From assembly GCF_020150455.1 (NCBI RefSeq), contig NZ_CP083740.1, positions 5,787,001 through 5,851,000 of the forward strand: DNA of 64,000 bases. The letters are read 5' to 3'. The notes beneath the pieces were generated by a model. That model saw only the letters and a program-made list of their open reading frames with translations. It was not told the DNA's origin and ran no database searches. How positions within the stretch are numbered: position 1 is the stretch's first letter; each line of letters begins with the position of its first letter. The position numbers were made by a program, and so were the translations under genes. The DNA is from Bremerella sp. TYQ1. Its GTDB lineage: Bacteria > Planctomycetota > Planctomycetia > Pirellulales > Pirellulaceae. Positions 25,303 to 39,340 of this stretch are shown here, one piece after another.

Positions 25303-27557
25303 CGTTTGACATTGTCGGAAAGCTTGAAACCCATAGCTCGGTGGAACCCACCGAGCTTTTTTATGCAGTCGCTAATTTCAATCATCAGGGACTGCGTCCG
25401 TTTAACAATTTCGATGAGTTGGCAGTAATGATGGACGTCGCTCGACGAAAGCTTAGACCCACGGCGGTCTTTGAGCCATTTCCGTAACACCTGGTGGCTT
25501 CCGAAATGAAAGCCCCACGCGGATGAGTCGACTTTCGCAAGCGGCGTATTGCGATCAATCCAAACAAAGCCATCACGAAATTTAGGATGACCAGGAGCAA
25601 TGACCGCTGACGAACTCACGTCATCCGGAGAGACTGCGGCAGTGCTTTTTGCCAAATGTAGATTTACGAGCTGATTCCCTAACGCCGAAAGTGTGTCGAA
25701 GGCTTCTTTAGTCTCAGGAAAGAAGACGCGAGGAAAAGCAATTTGTAAGGCGCTGGAAAATCGGCTACGGTACTCTTCGCAATAAAAGAGAGCATAGATG
25801 TAGTCGAAGACTTGTCGAGACGTGACCCTGTTTAGGTGATTCGGCAAGAGGTCTCGGTTGAGATTCTCTGTTCGACCCATCATTAGCGGAAGCAATGTTT
25901 CGTTTCCACGATTGTCACTTCGCAGAATGCCATCTACGACCAGGCTATCTGCCACAAAGAAATGATTGCAGGGGCGATCTGGCGGCATTTGTCGGCGAAC
26001 AATCAACCCCAAGGACTCTTGGTGGGTACGCATTGATTCCATGACCTCGCCACGTGGCCAATCGACCATCCCTGGCGACCAATAAATCCAGCGTCGATCA
26101 AACGGCCGATAATTGCAGGCCTCAACTCGATCTTCCCAGTCAGCGTCGTCCCGAAGTTGTTGCCGTGCATCGGGCAGTTTCCAACTGCGGGTGTCACCCG
26201 GAAGGTATTTGCTGGAGCGAGGTTTAGGGAAGTATTTTCTCCGAATAGTGCTGTCGGAGATGTTGCCGTCGCGTAGCTCTTGGATTCTAGATAGTAAACG
26301 ACTGCGAGAGGTGTCGATAACGATCGCATCTCGGGCGGTAACAACCGCTGACGTGCTTTGAGGCATAAGGTCCGTGATCAGAATGCCCTGGTGGTACTCC
26401 GCCGACGTACCATCTGATCGAGGTGTCAGAAAGTAGTAAGGGGCTGACGGGACAACGGTCTCCTTGGCGAGCTCTTGCCACGAGAGTTCTTCGAGCTTTT
26501 GTAGCTTTTGATCGCGTGGGCCCCAAAGTTCTCCAAACTGGATAGAAGGCTTTCGAGAAGTCGGCGTTCGGGCAAACAGCGATAATGCGACGCCTTGGCC
26601 AATGTTGAAAACGCTTTCGTCGCGAGTTAACTGAGAAGATGTGCCACGTTTTTTTGTATTGCCGTTTAAGTCGAGGATCTCGATCGAGTCGAATTGATCG
26701 AGTAGTTGATATCGGAGTCCACGGAAGGTCACGTTGTCAAGAAAGCCATGGTTCATCACTAGCCCAATGATGCCATATCGGCGACGTTCCAAATGCCACT
26801 GGGCAACACGAAGAAATTTGACGTAGTCGTCGTGGAGCCATAGTTTCTTCTCCTGCAGAGGTTGTCCGTCCACTTCAAAATAGCTGTGAAGGGAATCTGA
26901 TTCCGGAGTGCGACCACGTAAAATTTGTTTGATCCAATTCCCGTTGTTCTGCGACGCGGCAGCATACGGTGGATTGCCTAGCACTACCGTCGCGGCACTA
27001 CCTAGTCGATGATGGATTTCAGGCTCAAGGGCATTGCCAGTGAGAATCGCGACGGGATCAACGCCTAAGCGATTTACGCCGGTTGAGCTTAAAAAGCTTT
27101 CCACGGACTCGACAAGTTCTTCGGTGGCATCTGGAATTAGCTCAATCGCGTGGAATCGCCCTGGAAGTTGCTCGGACAGAAATCGATGCCAGTCCGTGTG
27201 ACCGTATCTCTTGGATTTAGCCGCACCGAGAATGTTCCCGTAGATTCGATCGAGTATTGCAACGACGAAAACTCCGCTACCCGCTGAGGGCTCGAGAATT
27301 TGAACGAATGGATCGTCGAGGGAAAATCGCTCGGCGGGCAACTCGACCGAGTTGTTGGATAGAAAAGTTGCCCATGTGGTAACGTCGGCCAGCCCCATTG
27401 GCAAATTAAGCTGCTGCTTGAGTATTTGGTCTGCCTGGGCGACCAGCTGCTTCGCAACGATCCAGGGAGTATAGAAGACACCACGGTCTCGCCGTTGCTG
27501 ACGAGAACTCTGAGCCAATTGTTTTTCAAACTGATAGGCCCTAGGCCCGATACTCAC
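25299..27557 (-). CDS. N6-adenine DNA methyltransferase with type ISP-like specificity region, stand-alone
   Basis: A 752-residue protein. RDRGVFYTP (residues 23-31), the SAM-binding LEPSAGSG (89-96) and the catalytic GNPPYA (194-199) are those of gamma-class N6-adenine methyltransferases. The C-terminal half has [11 protein letters not shown] near residue 482 and [15 protein letters not shown], which I associate with the specificity domain of type ISP restriction-modification enzymes. Those enzymes also carry nuclease and helicase domains at their N-terminus; here they are absent, and no separate nuclease gene is nearby. The start is a GTG. It could be an orphan methylase or a relict. Confidence 0.85.
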   Translation of the reverse strand: MSIGPRAYQFEKQLAQSSRQQRRDRGVFYTPWIVAKQLVAQADQILKQQLNLPMGLADVTTWATFLSNNSVELPAERFSLDDPFVQILEPSAGSGVFVVAILDRIYGNILGAAKSKRYGHTDWHRFLSEQLPGRFHAIELIPDATEELVESVESFLSSTGVNRLGVDPVAILTGNALEPEIHHRLGSAATVVLGNPPYAAASQNNGNWIKQILRGRTPESDSLHSYFEVDGQPLQEKKLWLHDDYVKFLRVAQWHLERRRYGIIGLVMNHGFLDNVTFRGLRYQLLDQFDSIEILDLNGNTKKRGTSSQLTRDESVFNIGQGVALSLFARTPTSRKPSIQFGELWGPRDQKLQKLEELSWQELAKETVVPSAPYYFLTPRSDGTSAEYHQGILITDLMPQSTSAVVTARDAIVIDTSRSRLLSRIQELRDGNISDSTIRRKYFPKPRSSKYLPGDTRSWKLPDARQQLRDDADWEDRVEACNYRPFDRRWIYWSPGMVDWPRGEVMESMRTHQESLGLIVRRQMPPDRPCNHFFVADSLVVDGILRSDNRGNETLLPLMMGRTENLNRDLLPNHLNRVTSRQVFDYIYALFYCEEYRSRFSSALQIAFPRVFFPETKEAFDTLSALGNQLVNLHLAKSTAAVSPDDVSSSAVIAPGHPKFRDGFVWIDRNTPLAKVDSSAWGFHFGSHQVLRKWLKDRRGSKLSSSDVHHYCQLIEIVKRTQSLMIEISDCIKKLGGFHRAMGFKLSDNVKR

Positions 27558-27593
27558 TGGCGAGTCTCTGCATTTTGTTGATTAGACGAAAAG

Positions 27594-28001
27594 CTACAAG
27601 TCGTAGTCTTCAGATCCCATTCGCAGGATGGCTTCGTCACCGACGAGCTCCTCGCCGTCACCTTGTTTGATTAATAGCTGACCATCTGCTTCCGAGCCAT
27701 GTACATCGTAAACAATGAAGTCAGGCGTGCCTAACTCTTCCGCCACCTCGTGACTGGCATCGGTGTTAATCCAGGCAGAATGAATCTCACCTAGGTGCTC
27801 TTGAACGATTGGGTTGTCACCATACTTGGTTTGGATCTGCGACGTTACCTGGGAGTTGACTCCCAAATAGACGAGACCACCACATACCAGGCAACTAACT
27901 ACAAGAAGGCCAGAGACCGCAGCAATGGCAAGAACCAGAGGCGATGCTGCACCTTTCTTCTTGATGCGATTAAATCGTGGACGTTCGGGTGATTGAGTCA
28001 A
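27594..28001 (-). CDS. Hypothetical protein with one N-terminal membrane anchor
   Basis: A 135-residue protein with a basic N-terminus (ERPRFNRIKKKG), one membrane helix (LVLAIAAVSGLLVVSCLVCG), and an acidic soluble domain outside (about 85 residues, ending GDEAILRMGSEDYDL). The start appears to be a TTG at 28001; no ATG is available in front of the membrane helix. The function is unknown. It lies 36 bases upstream of the methyltransferase on the same strand, so the two may be co-transcribed. Confidence 0.6.
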   Translation of the reverse strand: MTQSPERPRFNRIKKKGAASPLVLAIAAVSGLLVVSCLVCGGLVYLGVNSQVTSQIQTKYGDNPIVQEHLGEIHSAWINTDASHEVAEELGTPDFIVYDVHGSEADGQLLIKQGDGEELVGDEAILRMGSEDYDL

Positions 28002-28063
28002 TGGATTTGCCTGGCAGATGGAAATATATACGCAGATGCAGTTTTACTGAGAGTCCAGCGCAT

Positions 28064-28097
28064 AAAAAAGCCCCGCTTTTTGATCAGCGGGGCTTTT
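28064..28097 (-). terminator. rRNA operon terminator
   Basis: On the minus strand AAAAGCCCCGCT and AGCGGGGCTTTTTT form a 12-base stem with an 8-base loop, ending in six T. It lies 12 bases beyond the 5S rRNA. Confidence 0.92.
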
Positions 28098-28109
28098 GAA
28101 ATGTAAATG

Positions 28110-28219
28110 AATCCGGCGATACCTACTTTCGCACTGGTGGGCACTATCATCGGCTGGTTGTGCTTAACTGCTGTGTTCGGAATGGGAACAGGTGTTTCCA
28201 CAACCATATGGTCACCGGA
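28110..28219 (-). rRNA. rrf: 5S ribosomal RNA
   Basis: Minus-strand 5S rRNA of about 110 bases. The sequence has the typical core CCCATTCCGAACACAGCAGT and the closing stem TCCGGTG.../...CGCCGGA. The ends are set by that stem and may be off by one or two bases. It lies about 150 bases downstream of the 23S gene. The spacer contains a hairpin (CTTCGTGAG / CTCACGAAG at about 28226-28253) and no tRNA. Confidence 0.93.
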
Positions 28220-28370
28220 AGGAACTTCGTGAGACGTGAGGGCCTCACGAAGCTCAATTTGGTTTGGTAGAGGTGTTTGCGTTTGCGAACACGTTCGATG
28301 GTTTGTTGAGAACCTTGTGAATCGTCACTTGGTATTCAAGTTTGCTCAAACGAGTGAGCGTTGAATATAA

Positions 28371-31213
<2,843 letters not shown>

Positions 31214-31833
31214 AAATATTCAAAGCTCGCTTAGGGTTAGCACACCCATACAAACTTGAACAACCAAACTATTTCGGACTACCTAATGTGATTGACTTGT
31301 CTAAGAGCCAATCACTGAGATCCGATCTTGTAACGATTCACAATGCTGCGTGACGTTTTCACTTGCCAACCCTCTCAGGTTGAACTTGGAAAGACGCCCG
31401 ACAGACATCGAGATTCTCTTTAAGAACGGCTACCACTCAAAATCGGCACTGCCCTGATTTAGCCAAAGCTGAATCAAGAGCAACACTTTTTGGTAATAAC
31501 CATAACTCTATGAAATTGCATCGTTTATGTCGCAACGAAGTTTTTGCAGAGCTCAGGCAGAAACCTGAACTCGACATCGCTTCGTCACGCAAATGCCATC
31601 TACCAACCAAATTGTCAAAGATCATGCCCGCTCTTTATCGGAGCGGTGTTTCCCTGTCGAGGAATTACTCTCAACTGGAAGGACGTAATGTATCACCGTA
31701 CGGCCGAGGTTGTCAAACGGGGGTGGTGAAAAAATGACCGCTAAAACTGAGGAAAAGCGGTAAGTGGTTGTGTGGTAATATGTTGTGGTTTGTGGAAATG
31801 TTTGAGAATGTTTGGTTTGGCTAGCGCAGACCA
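31214..31833. other. Leader and promoter region of the 23S-5S operon, no 16S gene
   Basis: 620 bases between the 23S 5' end and the next gene. It contains no 16S rRNA, tRNA or convincing coding frame. Features seen are the outer part of the 23S processing stem (to 31223), a boxA-like GTTCTTAAAGAG on the minus strand near 31417-31428 (weak match), a hairpin TGATTTAGC/GCTGAATCA near 31456-31477, and a promoter candidate at 31687-31716. Confidence 0.7.
31687..31716 (-). promoter_or_regulatory. Candidate sigma-70-type promoter for the 23S-5S operon
   Basis: On the minus strand TTGACA (31716-31711) is followed after 18 bases by TACATT (31692-31687). It matches the -35 box fully and the -10 box at four of six positions. 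It would start transcription about 470 bases upstream of the 23S gene. Confidence 0.4.
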
Positions 31834-32508
31834 TTAGTTCGCTGGTTTTGGTGCCTGGCGGCGGAGCAAAAACGGAGACTCAAAACGGTACTCCAGCGGC
31901 TTGTCGGTCACGTTGAGACCAAAGACGCCCACTTTGAGGGCGTTTTGGTAGTTGCTTTGTCGCTCAATCATCTGCTTCCAGTCATTTCCATTGGAGGAGG
32001 CGGACATACGCAGCGTGTTCCCGCGACGCTCGAGTCGTAGCCAGATTGGCTGATCGTCAAGCTTGAAATTGCCGCCACCCACGAATTTGGCGTTATCGAA
32101 TTGCTCGCAGCTCAGGTAAACAGCATTCGCTTCGGCACTTGCTGAGCGTGTCCATCGCAGAAAGCTTTTCTCGTCTTGCCATAGAACCAGGCCCGCGGCG
32201 ATATAGCTTCGATTGCCGTTGGCACCGGTGTCGATTTCGGGTCTGGGAAAGTCGATGATTCGGGCCTCGAACAGAAAGTCTCCGGCCACGTCGTTCCAGA
32301 TGCGGGGCGCGGTAACTCGCTCCATAACAGGGTTAAGCTGATGGACCCCCGGCGGGACCGTTAGTTGAATACCTTTGTTAGTGAAGTCGACCGGGCAATC
32401 TCCCAAGGGATCAACGAGCGTCCCCCAGCCTGGAATGTCTTCCGCGGCAACACTGCAAACTAGGCCAATAATGCAAACAAGGATGCTCAAGGAAACACGA
32501 ACCATCAC
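31834..32508 (-). CDS. Secreted DUF1349-like (concanavalin-fold) protein
   Basis: A 224-residue exported protein with signal peptide MMVRVSLSILVCIIGLVCSV then AAED. The mature part resembles DUF1349/LamG-like jelly rolls: DFLFEARIIDF, AAGLVLWQDEKSFLRWTR, IWLRLERRGNTLRMSASSNGN (IWLRLERRGN then TLRMSASSNGN) and ALKVGVFGLNVT. Such domains usually bind carbohydrate or serve as a structural module. It is divergent from mfd, sharing a 97-base intergenic region. Confidence 0.78.
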   Translation of the reverse strand: MMVRVSLSILVCIIGLVCSVAAEDIPGWGTLVDPLGDCPVDFTNKGIQLTVPPGVHQLNPVMERVTAPRIWNDVAGDFLFEARIIDFPRPEIDTGANGNRSYIAAGLVLWQDEKSFLRWTRSASAEANAVYLSCEQFDNAKFVGGGNFKLDDQPIWLRLERRGNTLRMSASSNGNDWKQMIERQSNYQNALKVGVFGLNVTDKPLEYRFESPFLLRRQAPKPAN

Positions 32509-32605
32509 GATGTGACTCCTCAGTGAACCAACAGGAACGAAAATTGTGGGAGGGGACGTATTGGCCCGATTGTATCATTGCCCCTAAAATTCAGGACTAC
32601 GAAAT

Positions 32606-35600
32606 ATGAGCATTGCGATATCCCAGCAAGCGGCGGCGATGCTCAAAAGCCTGCCGCAATGTTTCGAGCAAAACGAATCGTTTCAGAAGGTAATCGAAGC
32701 CTTACAGCAAGGGCACGATGCTACCCTGGAAGGAGTTTGGGGCTCAGCGTGCGCGCTCGTGGCGGCTGCGATTCAAACGGAAGTCTCGCCGCACATTGTC
32801 TTGGTCGCTCCGCATCTCACGGAAATCGACAAGCTGGCAGAAGCATTGCCCTTGTTTGGCGATTCCGCGGTCGCCGCATTTCCTGCGTGGGAATCTTCGC
32901 CGGACGAACGCCGACTTCACGACGATATATATGCCGCCCGCTTACGAATTCTAAAACAGCTGGTGTACGGTGAATGTCCGCCTGTTTTGGTGACGTCGAT
33001 TGAAAGTCTGATCCAGCCGGTCCCTGGAAAAGAGAACATCGTTGCCAACAGCCGTCGTCTGGAAGTGGGGCAGCAGCTTATTCCCGAGGAGCTCGGCAAG
33101 TGGCTCCTGGCTCATAAGTATCACTCGACAAGTGCGGTCGAGCTTCCAGGAGAGTTCTCGCTTCGCGGGGGAATTCTCGATGTCTTCGCGCCGGATTGGG
33201 AGCGGCCGGTGCGTGTCGAGCTATTCGGCGATGAAGTCGAGTCGATACGTGAAATTGACATCACGTCCCAACGTAGCGTTGAGTCTTTGAAGCAAATCGA
33301 TATCACGGCGCTACGTCACTCGCGTGAATATCAGGGAAGCTTTGTCGACTATTTGCCAGAAGATGCTGTTTTCATGCTGATCGAACCAGATCAGATGAAA
33401 CAAACAGCTGACGACTATCTACGCCGAGTCGATGATGTCCGCGATGCGTTTGAGTTTGCAGAAACGATTGCCCGACTGAACGACTTCCGAAAGGTGTCTG
33501 TCGCTGGAATATCGAGCGGATCATTCAATGTAACAGCAAACTTGAACTTTGAATCGGTCGAGCAGTTCAGCGGTGACGTCGACCGTGTCCGAGGTGAACT
33601 TGACGTTGTCAGTCAAAGTCTCGACGTAGTGATCGTCTGCCAAACGCAAGCAGAAGTCGAGCGGTTGCACGAGATCTTGGATGAAACGCAAGTCGCCAAG
33701 ACCGGACGTTTGCACTATGTCTTAGGGGAGCTAAGCCAAGGGTTTCGATTTCGTGAAGGGCAGTTAGTGCTCGTCAGCGGAAATGAGATCTTTCATCGCG
33801 GTTCTTTGCACCGGACGAAAACACGTCGGCTTGGCAAAGTGATCGATAGCTTCGTCGATCTCAAGAAGGGAGACCTGGTTGTTCATCTAGGGCATGGTAT
33901 TGGGCGATACCGTGGCTTGCGATTGATCGAAAAGCAGGGGCACGCTGAAGAGCACCTCGTCTTGGAATTTCACGGCGAGACAAAGATCTTCGTTCCTGCT
34001 TCGAAGATCGACCTGGTTCAGAAGTACGTCGGGGGTAGCAAGACACGACCGCCGTTAGCGAAGATTGGCGGCGTAATCTGGAAGAAGCAGAAAGAGAACG
34101 TCGAAAAGGCGGTCAAAGACCTGGCTGCCGATCTGCTGCAAGTTCAAGCCGAACGAAAAAGCCGCCCAGGTATTGCCTTCGCAGAAGATACGCGTTGGCA
34201 GTATGAATTCGACGCTTCATTTCCCTACACGGAAACAGACGATCAGGCGTTGGCGATTTCGGCTATCAAGCAAGATATGCTTCAACCACGTCCGATGGAT
34301 CGACTGCTTTGTGGTGACGTCGGCTTCGGAAAGACCGAGGTTTCGATGCGTGCTGCGTTTAAGGCGGTCGACAATGGATATCAGGTCGCGGTGCTCGTGC
34401 CGACGACGATCCTAGCCGAGCAGCACTACAAGAGTTTTCGCGAACGCATGGCGGAGTTTCCGTTTACGATCGCCAGATTAAGCCGATTCGGGACCGCGAA
34501 AGAGCAGCGGGAAGTGGTTAAGGGCCTGAAAAACGGTACGGTGGATGTTGTGATCGGAACACATCGTCTTGCTTCCAAAGATGTCACGTTTCAAAACCTG
34601 GGTTTGGTCATCATCGATGAAGAACAACGGTTTGGCGTGGAAGTTAAAGAACGGCTCAAGCAACTCCGCACCACGATTGATGTACTGACGATGACGGCGA
34701 CGCCCATTCCGCGGACGCTGCATATGTCGTTGGTCGGCGTTCGGGATATCAGCAATCTGGAGACGGCGCCGAAAGATCGTGTCGCAGTTGAGACGAAAGT
34801 TTCTCGTTGGAGTGACGAGTTAATTCGTCACGCGGTACTTCGCGAATTAAACCGGGGCGGGCAGATCTATTTTGTTCACAACCGCGTCCAGGATATCGAA
34901 CTCGTAGCAGCCAAGCTGCAGCGAATTGTGCCGGAAGCGAAAATCGGAATTGGGCATGGGCAAATGGCAGAAGGGGCCCTCGAGCAAGTCATGGTGGACT
35001 TTATCGACGGGAAATTTGATCTGCTTTTGGCAACGACCATTATCGAAAGCGGGCTCGATATCCCGAATGCCAACACGATATTCGTCGATGAAGCTGACCG
35101 ATATGGCTTGGCGGATCTTCATCAGCTGCGTGGGCGAGTTGGCCGTTCGCACCACCGTGGCTACTGTTATATGTTGTTGGAACCCAGTAAACATCTCACG
35201 CCGATCGCTAGCAAGCGACTGCATGCTATCGAGGAGTTTAGTCACATGGGGGCTGGCTTTGCGATTTCTATGCGTGATCTTGAAATTCGTGGAGCAGGCA
35301 ACATTCTGGGGACGCAGCAAAGCGGTCATATTGCCACGGTCGGCTACGAGCTTTATTGCCAGCTTCTTGAAAGTGCTGTTCGCAGACTGCAGAAAATGCC
35401 GCCGAAGATGACGATCGATGTAGATATCGATTTGCCGGTTGAAGCTTATCTGCCGGATGACTACGTCGAAGATATGCGGCAAAAGATCGATCTTTATCGT
35501 CGGATGACGCGTATCGCTTCAGACGAAGACTTGCAGCAAATCGAAGAGGAACTGCGTGATCGGTTTGGCAAGCATCCCGCGGAAGTCGAAGAACTGTTGC

Positions 35601-35848
35601 GGCTTGTCGCGCTGAAATTGGACGCCGCTTTTTGGCAGGTATCGGCAATTTATATCGAGGAAGAAGTCGACCAAACGTTCCTCGTGTTTGTGTATACCAA
35701 TGCCTCACGAATCCAGCAGCTAGCGAAGCTGAGGGGCAAACAAGTGCGTATCGTAGATGACAGCAAGGCATACATTCCTTTGGCAGATGCCAGCATGAAT
35801 GGATCCGAATTGCTCGATTTTGCCAGAATGATGTTGCGTGCTAGTTAG
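32606..35848 (+). CDS. mfd: Transcription-repair coupling factor Mfd
   Basis: A 1080-residue ATP-dependent translocase that displaces RNA polymerase stalled at DNA lesions and recruits UvrA. The N-terminal UvrB-like module has [16 protein letters not shown]. The RNA-polymerase-interacting domain follows near residues 420-490 ([17 protein letters not shown]). Then come the helicase motifs: Walker [11 protein letters not shown] near 570, DEEQRFG near 671, [11 protein letters not shown], and [13 protein letters not shown]. The C-terminal TRCF domain has [19 protein letters not shown]. It is slightly shorter than the E. coli protein. Confidence 0.98.
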   Translation: MSIAISQQAAAMLKSLPQCFEQNESFQKVIEALQQGHDATLEGVWGSACALVAAAIQTEVSPHIVLVAPHLTEIDKLAEALPLFGDSAVAAFPAWESSPDERRLHDDIYAARLRILKQLVYGECPPVLVTSIESLIQPVPGKENIVANSRRLEVGQQLIPEELGKWLLAHKYHSTSAVELPGEFSLRGGILDVFAPDWERPVRVELFGDEVESIREIDITSQRSVESLKQIDITALRHSREYQGSFVDYLPEDAVFMLIEPDQMKQTADDYLRRVDDVRDAFEFAETIARLNDFRKVSVAGISSGSFNVTANLNFESVEQFSGDVDRVRGELDVVSQSLDVVIVCQTQAEVERLHEILDETQVAKTGRLHYVLGELSQGFRFREGQLVLVSGNEIFHRGSLHRTKTRRLGKVIDSFVDLKKGDLVVHLGHGIGRYRGLRLIEKQGHAEEHLVLEFHGETKIFVPASKIDLVQKYVGGSKTRPPLAKIGGVIWKKQKENVEKAVKDLAADLLQVQAERKSRPGIAFAEDTRWQYEFDASFPYTETDDQALAISAIKQDMLQPRPMDRLLCGDVGFGKTEVSMRAAFKAVDNGYQVAVLVPTTILAEQHYKSFRERMAEFPFTIARLSRFGTAKEQREVVKGLKNGTVDVVIGTHRLASKDVTFQNLGLVIIDEEQRFGVEVKERLKQLRTTIDVLTMTATPIPRTLHMSLVGVRDISNLETAPKDRVAVETKVSRWSDELIRHAVLRELNRGGQIYFVHNRVQDIELVAAKLQRIVPEAKIGIGHGQMAEGALEQVMVDFIDGKFDLLLATTIIESGLDIPNANTIFVDEADRYGLADLHQLRGRVGRSHHRGYCYMLLEPSKHLTPIASKRLHAIEEFSHMGAGFAISMRDLEIRGAGNILGTQQSGHIATVGYELYCQLLESAVRRLQKMPPKMTIDVDIDLPVEAYLPDDYVEDMRQKIDLYRRMTRIASDEDLQQIEEELRDRFGKHPAEVEELLRLVALKLDAAFWQVSAIYIEEEVDQTFLVFVYTNASRIQQLAKLRGKQVRIVDDSKAYIPLADASMNGSELLDFARMMLRAS

Positions 35849-35922
35849 GTCCGTTTCTATACTCCGCCCGCAATTTTCTCGCGCGAATGTGGCAGGACGC
35901 CGCCTCAAGGTAGAAGCTCCTC

Positions 35923-37404
35923 ATGGATGGGAACTCAAGCAACGTGATTTCAGCTGCTTATGTGACTAACAATAAAATGGGTCTCCGAGTCTTACTTGGA
36001 TGCCTCGTTCTTGGTTCTGTCTTCCTTGCGCCTACCAAAGCTTGGGCACAGTTTGGGTGGTTAAATCCCTGGAAGCAGGAGCAAGTCACTTCCCCAGGGC
36101 AGACACCGACAGACCCGTTTTCCCAGCGAAGAGCGGCATCGGAACCGCAGTACCGTACCGCTGCGCACACGATGCCTGCGGCCAATTATCAGGCGGCCGC
36201 ACCAACCGCGGGTGCTGCGGCGGCAACCGCAGTTATTTCTGATATGCCTGCCAATGCGTCCGCGGCAGCTTATCAATATCCTCAGACGACCACACCGACG
36301 GCCAACTATCCAACAACAAACTATCCCGTCACAACACCGGCGAATTATCAAAGTGTTTCCATGCCAGGGAATGCTCCGGTCCAGACGCAACCTCGTGTTG
36401 CAAATTTGCCTCAGCAACAATCTGCCGAAGACGACAACGATCTGTTCAAGCCTGCTCGTATCGTTGCGATCGTGAATGGAACTCCGATTCTGGCAGGCGA
36501 CGTCTTGGGGCCAGTTAATCAGGTAATCGATGAACGCCTGGCAGGCCTGACTCCAGAGCAGCGGAGTAGCGTTTCTCCTGAGGAAATCGAAAAGTTCAAA
36601 GAACAAGCGTTGAAGCAAATGCTGCCTGGGTTGATTGATATAAAAGTCGTTTACCTCGATTTCTTGCGTGCGGTTCCGTCTGATCGCATGGAAGAAATGC
36701 AGAAGATGCTCGAAAAGAACTACGTTGAATATCAGCTCGAAACGGACATGAAGAATGCCCAGGTCAACACGCCTGCCGAGTTGGACATGAAGCTTCGCGA
36801 GATGGGTGGGTCTCTAGAGAAGAAGAAGCGACAGTTCGTCGAAAAGCTGGTCGCCCAGCAACAAATTCAAAAGAAGATTAAAAAGGATGAGGAAGTTACC
36901 CATCAGCAAATGCTCGACTACTACAACGAGCATTCCAAGGATTACGAAAAGCTCGCGAAAGCGAAATGGGAACAGCTGATGGTGAAGTTCTCCGAGTTTC
37001 CTAATCGCCAGGCAGCATGGGAAGCGATGGCAGCCATGGGAAATCAGGTCCTTCGTGGGGCTCCTTTGAAAGCGGTCGCACAGCGCGAATCGCAAGGCAT
37101 CAAGGCATCCAGCGGTGGTCAGTACGAGTGGACCAGTCAGGGAAGTTTGAAGAACGAAACGGTCGACCAGGCAATTTTCAGCCTCCCCATCGGTGAGCTC
37201 AGTCCGATTATTGAGTCTGCAGAAGGTTTCCACATTGTTCGCGTGATTGAGCGACAAGACGCAGGCATGGTTCCATTCACAAAGGCTCAAGTGGAAATTA
37301 AAGAAAAGATTCAAAACGAGCGTCGCCAGTCACAGATGGAAGCCTACATTCGAGACGTGAAGTCGAAGGCCCAAGTCTGGACGATCTTTGACGAAGAAAA
37401 ATAA
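35923..37404 (+). CDS. Exported peptidyl-prolyl isomerase, parvulin (PpiC/SurA) type
   Basis: A 493-residue protein. An uncleaved or two-part N-terminus leads into a signal-like segment (LRVLLGCLVLGSVFLAPTKA then WAQ). Residues 50-170 are Ala/Pro/Thr/Tyr-rich and probably disordered. A SurA-like chaperone region with IVAIVNGTPILAGDVL starts near 182. The parvulin domain spans about residues 345-440 (KAKWEQLMVKFSEFP ... GQYEWTSQGSLKNETVDQAI ... GFHIVRVIERQ). It should act on outer-membrane or secreted proteins in the periplasm. AAGG precedes the ATG at 35923; an ATG at 35977 is an alternative. Confidence 0.87.
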   Translation: MDGNSSNVISAAYVTNNKMGLRVLLGCLVLGSVFLAPTKAWAQFGWLNPWKQEQVTSPGQTPTDPFSQRRAASEPQYRTAAHTMPAANYQAAAPTAGAAAATAVISDMPANASAAAYQYPQTTTPTANYPTTNYPVTTPANYQSVSMPGNAPVQTQPRVANLPQQQSAEDDNDLFKPARIVAIVNGTPILAGDVLGPVNQVIDERLAGLTPEQRSSVSPEEIEKFKEQALKQMLPGLIDIKVVYLDFLRAVPSDRMEEMQKMLEKNYVEYQLETDMKNAQVNTPAELDMKLREMGGSLEKKKRQFVEKLVAQQQIQKKIKKDEEVTHQQMLDYYNEHSKDYEKLAKAKWEQLMVKFSEFPNRQAAWEAMAAMGNQVLRGAPLKAVAQRESQGIKASSGGQYEWTSQGSLKNETVDQAIFSLPIGELSPIIESAEGFHIVRVIERQDAGMVPFTKAQVEIKEKIQNERRQSQMEAYIRDVKSKAQVWTIFDEEK

Positions 37405-37769
37405 GCCATGCCCATTTCCCGGGGGGCATGCAGCAGGAAACTCTTCTTAATCCGATCTTTCGCCGCTATTTTGCCGAGTCAGCTCGAGAAGACGGCCGCA
37501 CACATCGGCTCGGTTTTCCGTGGAATCTTTGACCGGTTCGGAAGAAGTAGAATAAGCGGATCTAATGCGCCGCGATTGTTTCAGTACCGCCTATTTTGTT
37601 GGCTCACACAATCGAGTAAAGTAGCGGTCAAAAGATAACGTTCAAATTCGTTTCCGCAGCCTGCCAATCGTGGCATCGTGATTCCCTTCGATGCTTTTAT
37701 TGCTGCGGAAAATAGCTGACCTGGAATGTCGCCGGGAAAACTGCGCACGCCCCCTGTGAGGAAGTCTGC
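37405..37769. other. 365-base region upstream of the citrate synthase gene
   Basis: No convincing gene. It holds short frames without family resemblance and presumably the gltA promoter and leader. GAGGAAG lies seven bases before the gltA ATG. Confidence 0.5.
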
Positions 37770-39056
37770 ATGTCCGATACTGCCAAGCTTGTAATCGATG
37801 GAAAAGAAATCGAACTGCCCGTTGTTGTGGGGAGTGAAGATGAAAAGGCGGTCGACATCTCGAAGCTCCGTGCAGGGAGCGGCTATATCACTCTCGACGA
37901 AGGCTACGTCAACACAGGCTCCACCACCAGCGCAATCACCTACTTAGACGGCGAAGCAGGGATCCTGCGGTATCGCGGATACCCAATTGAAGAGCTCGCT
38001 GCGAATTGTGATTTCGTCGAGGTCATGTACCTCCTAATTTACGGCGAACTCCCCACCGAGGAAGAACTCACAAATTTCCGCAATTCGATTCGCCGTCATA
38101 CGATGCTGCACGAAGACATGCGGTCGTTCTACGATGGTTTTCCGCGTGACGCCCATCCTATGGCGATTCTTTCCAGCGTGGTGAGTGCCCTTTCGACGTT
38201 CTACCAGGATTCGCTCGACCCACACGATCCAGAGCAAGTCGAAGTTTCAATCCACCGCCTGTTGGCGAAGTTGCCAACGATTGCGGCCTACAGCTACAAA
38301 AAATCGTTTGGACAGCCATTCATCTATCCGCAGAATGATCTCTCTTACTGCGAGAACTTCCTGCAAATGATGTTTGCGGTTCCAAGCGAACCATTCCACG
38401 TTGACCCCGATTTTGTGGATGCCCTGAACCTGCTGTTGATTGTTCATGCAGACCATGAACAAAACTGCAGTACCTCGACGGTCCGAATGGTTGGGTCGGC
38501 TGACGCGAATTTGTTTGCTTCGATTTCCGCAGGCATCAGTGCATTGTGGGGACCTCTTCATGGTGGTGCCAACGAAGCGGTCGTCAATATGTTGGAAGAG
38601 ATCATCGCGAATGGTGGTGATGTCGATAAGTACGTCGAGCTGGCCAAAGATAAGAAGAGCAAAGTTCGTCTGATGGGCTTCGGCCATCGGGTATACAAGA
38701 ACTTTGACCCGCGAGCTACCATCATTAAGAAGGCTTGCGATCGGCTGCTCGATAAGCTTGATATCAAGGATCCATTGTTCGATGTGGCCCAGAAGCTGGA
38801 ATATGCCGCTCTGAACGATGAGTACTTCGTAGAACGGAAGCTTTACCCCAACGTCGACTTCTACTCCGGTGTCATCTACCGAGCCATCGGTATCCCCGTG
38901 CAAATGTTCACGGTTCTGTTTGCGATGGGGCGTCTGCCAGGTTGGATTGCCCACTGGAAAGAAATGCACGCCTCGAAAACAAAGCGAATTTGTCGTCCTC
39001 GCCAAGTTTACACCGGCGAAACGAAACGCGAATTCGTGCCGATCGAAAAACGATAG
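37770..39056 (+). CDS. gltA: Citrate synthase
   Basis: A 428-residue TCA-cycle enzyme condensing acetyl-CoA with oxaloacetate. The catalytic residues are present in the expected places: H264 (GPLHGGANEAV), H306 (MGFGHRVYKN) and D363 (YPNVDFYSG). The N-terminal beta domain (TAKLVIDGKEIELPVV) is that of the hexameric, Gram-negative type, which is often NADH-regulated; whether this one is regulated cannot be read from sequence. It has its own leader of 365 bases. Confidence 0.97.
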   Translation: MSDTAKLVIDGKEIELPVVVGSEDEKAVDISKLRAGSGYITLDEGYVNTGSTTSAITYLDGEAGILRYRGYPIEELAANCDFVEVMYLLIYGELPTEEELTNFRNSIRRHTMLHEDMRSFYDGFPRDAHPMAILSSVVSALSTFYQDSLDPHDPEQVEVSIHRLLAKLPTIAAYSYKKSFGQPFIYPQNDLSYCENFLQMMFAVPSEPFHVDPDFVDALNLLLIVHADHEQNCSTSTVRMVGSADANLFASISAGISALWGPLHGGANEAVVNMLEEIIANGGDVDKYVELAKDKKSKVRLMGFGHRVYKNFDPRATIIKKACDRLLDKLDIKDPLFDVAQKLEYAALNDEYFVERKLYPNVDFYSGVIYRAIGIPVQMFTVLFAMGRLPGWIAHWKEMHASKTKRICRPRQVYTGETKREFVPIEKR

Positions 39057-39340
39057 CATTGCTTCTACAGATCAGATTAGAAGGGGCGTCCAGTGGGCGT
39101 CCTTTTTTGTTGAATGGTAACTTCGATGTAGAAGCATCGCTGGTTCTTTAGGGTGTTCCTGCAAATCAATGAAATGCCAGCAGCGCATGCGGCTGCATAG
39201 CCGGAAAAGTTTACCTAAATAGGCACACTTTCCGTGATCCTTTGAGGTTGGCCGCACGGTTGTGTCGATGAATACCCTCGTACGCTTGGGACTACGGACT
39301 GTCCTAGGCATGAGTTCAGCGAGGGAGACGCAACATTATC

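Noticed and set aside
39082..39107. GGGCGTCC repeated before a T run, considered as a terminator after gltA
   Set aside because: The two copies are direct, not inverted, and only a poor stem can form.
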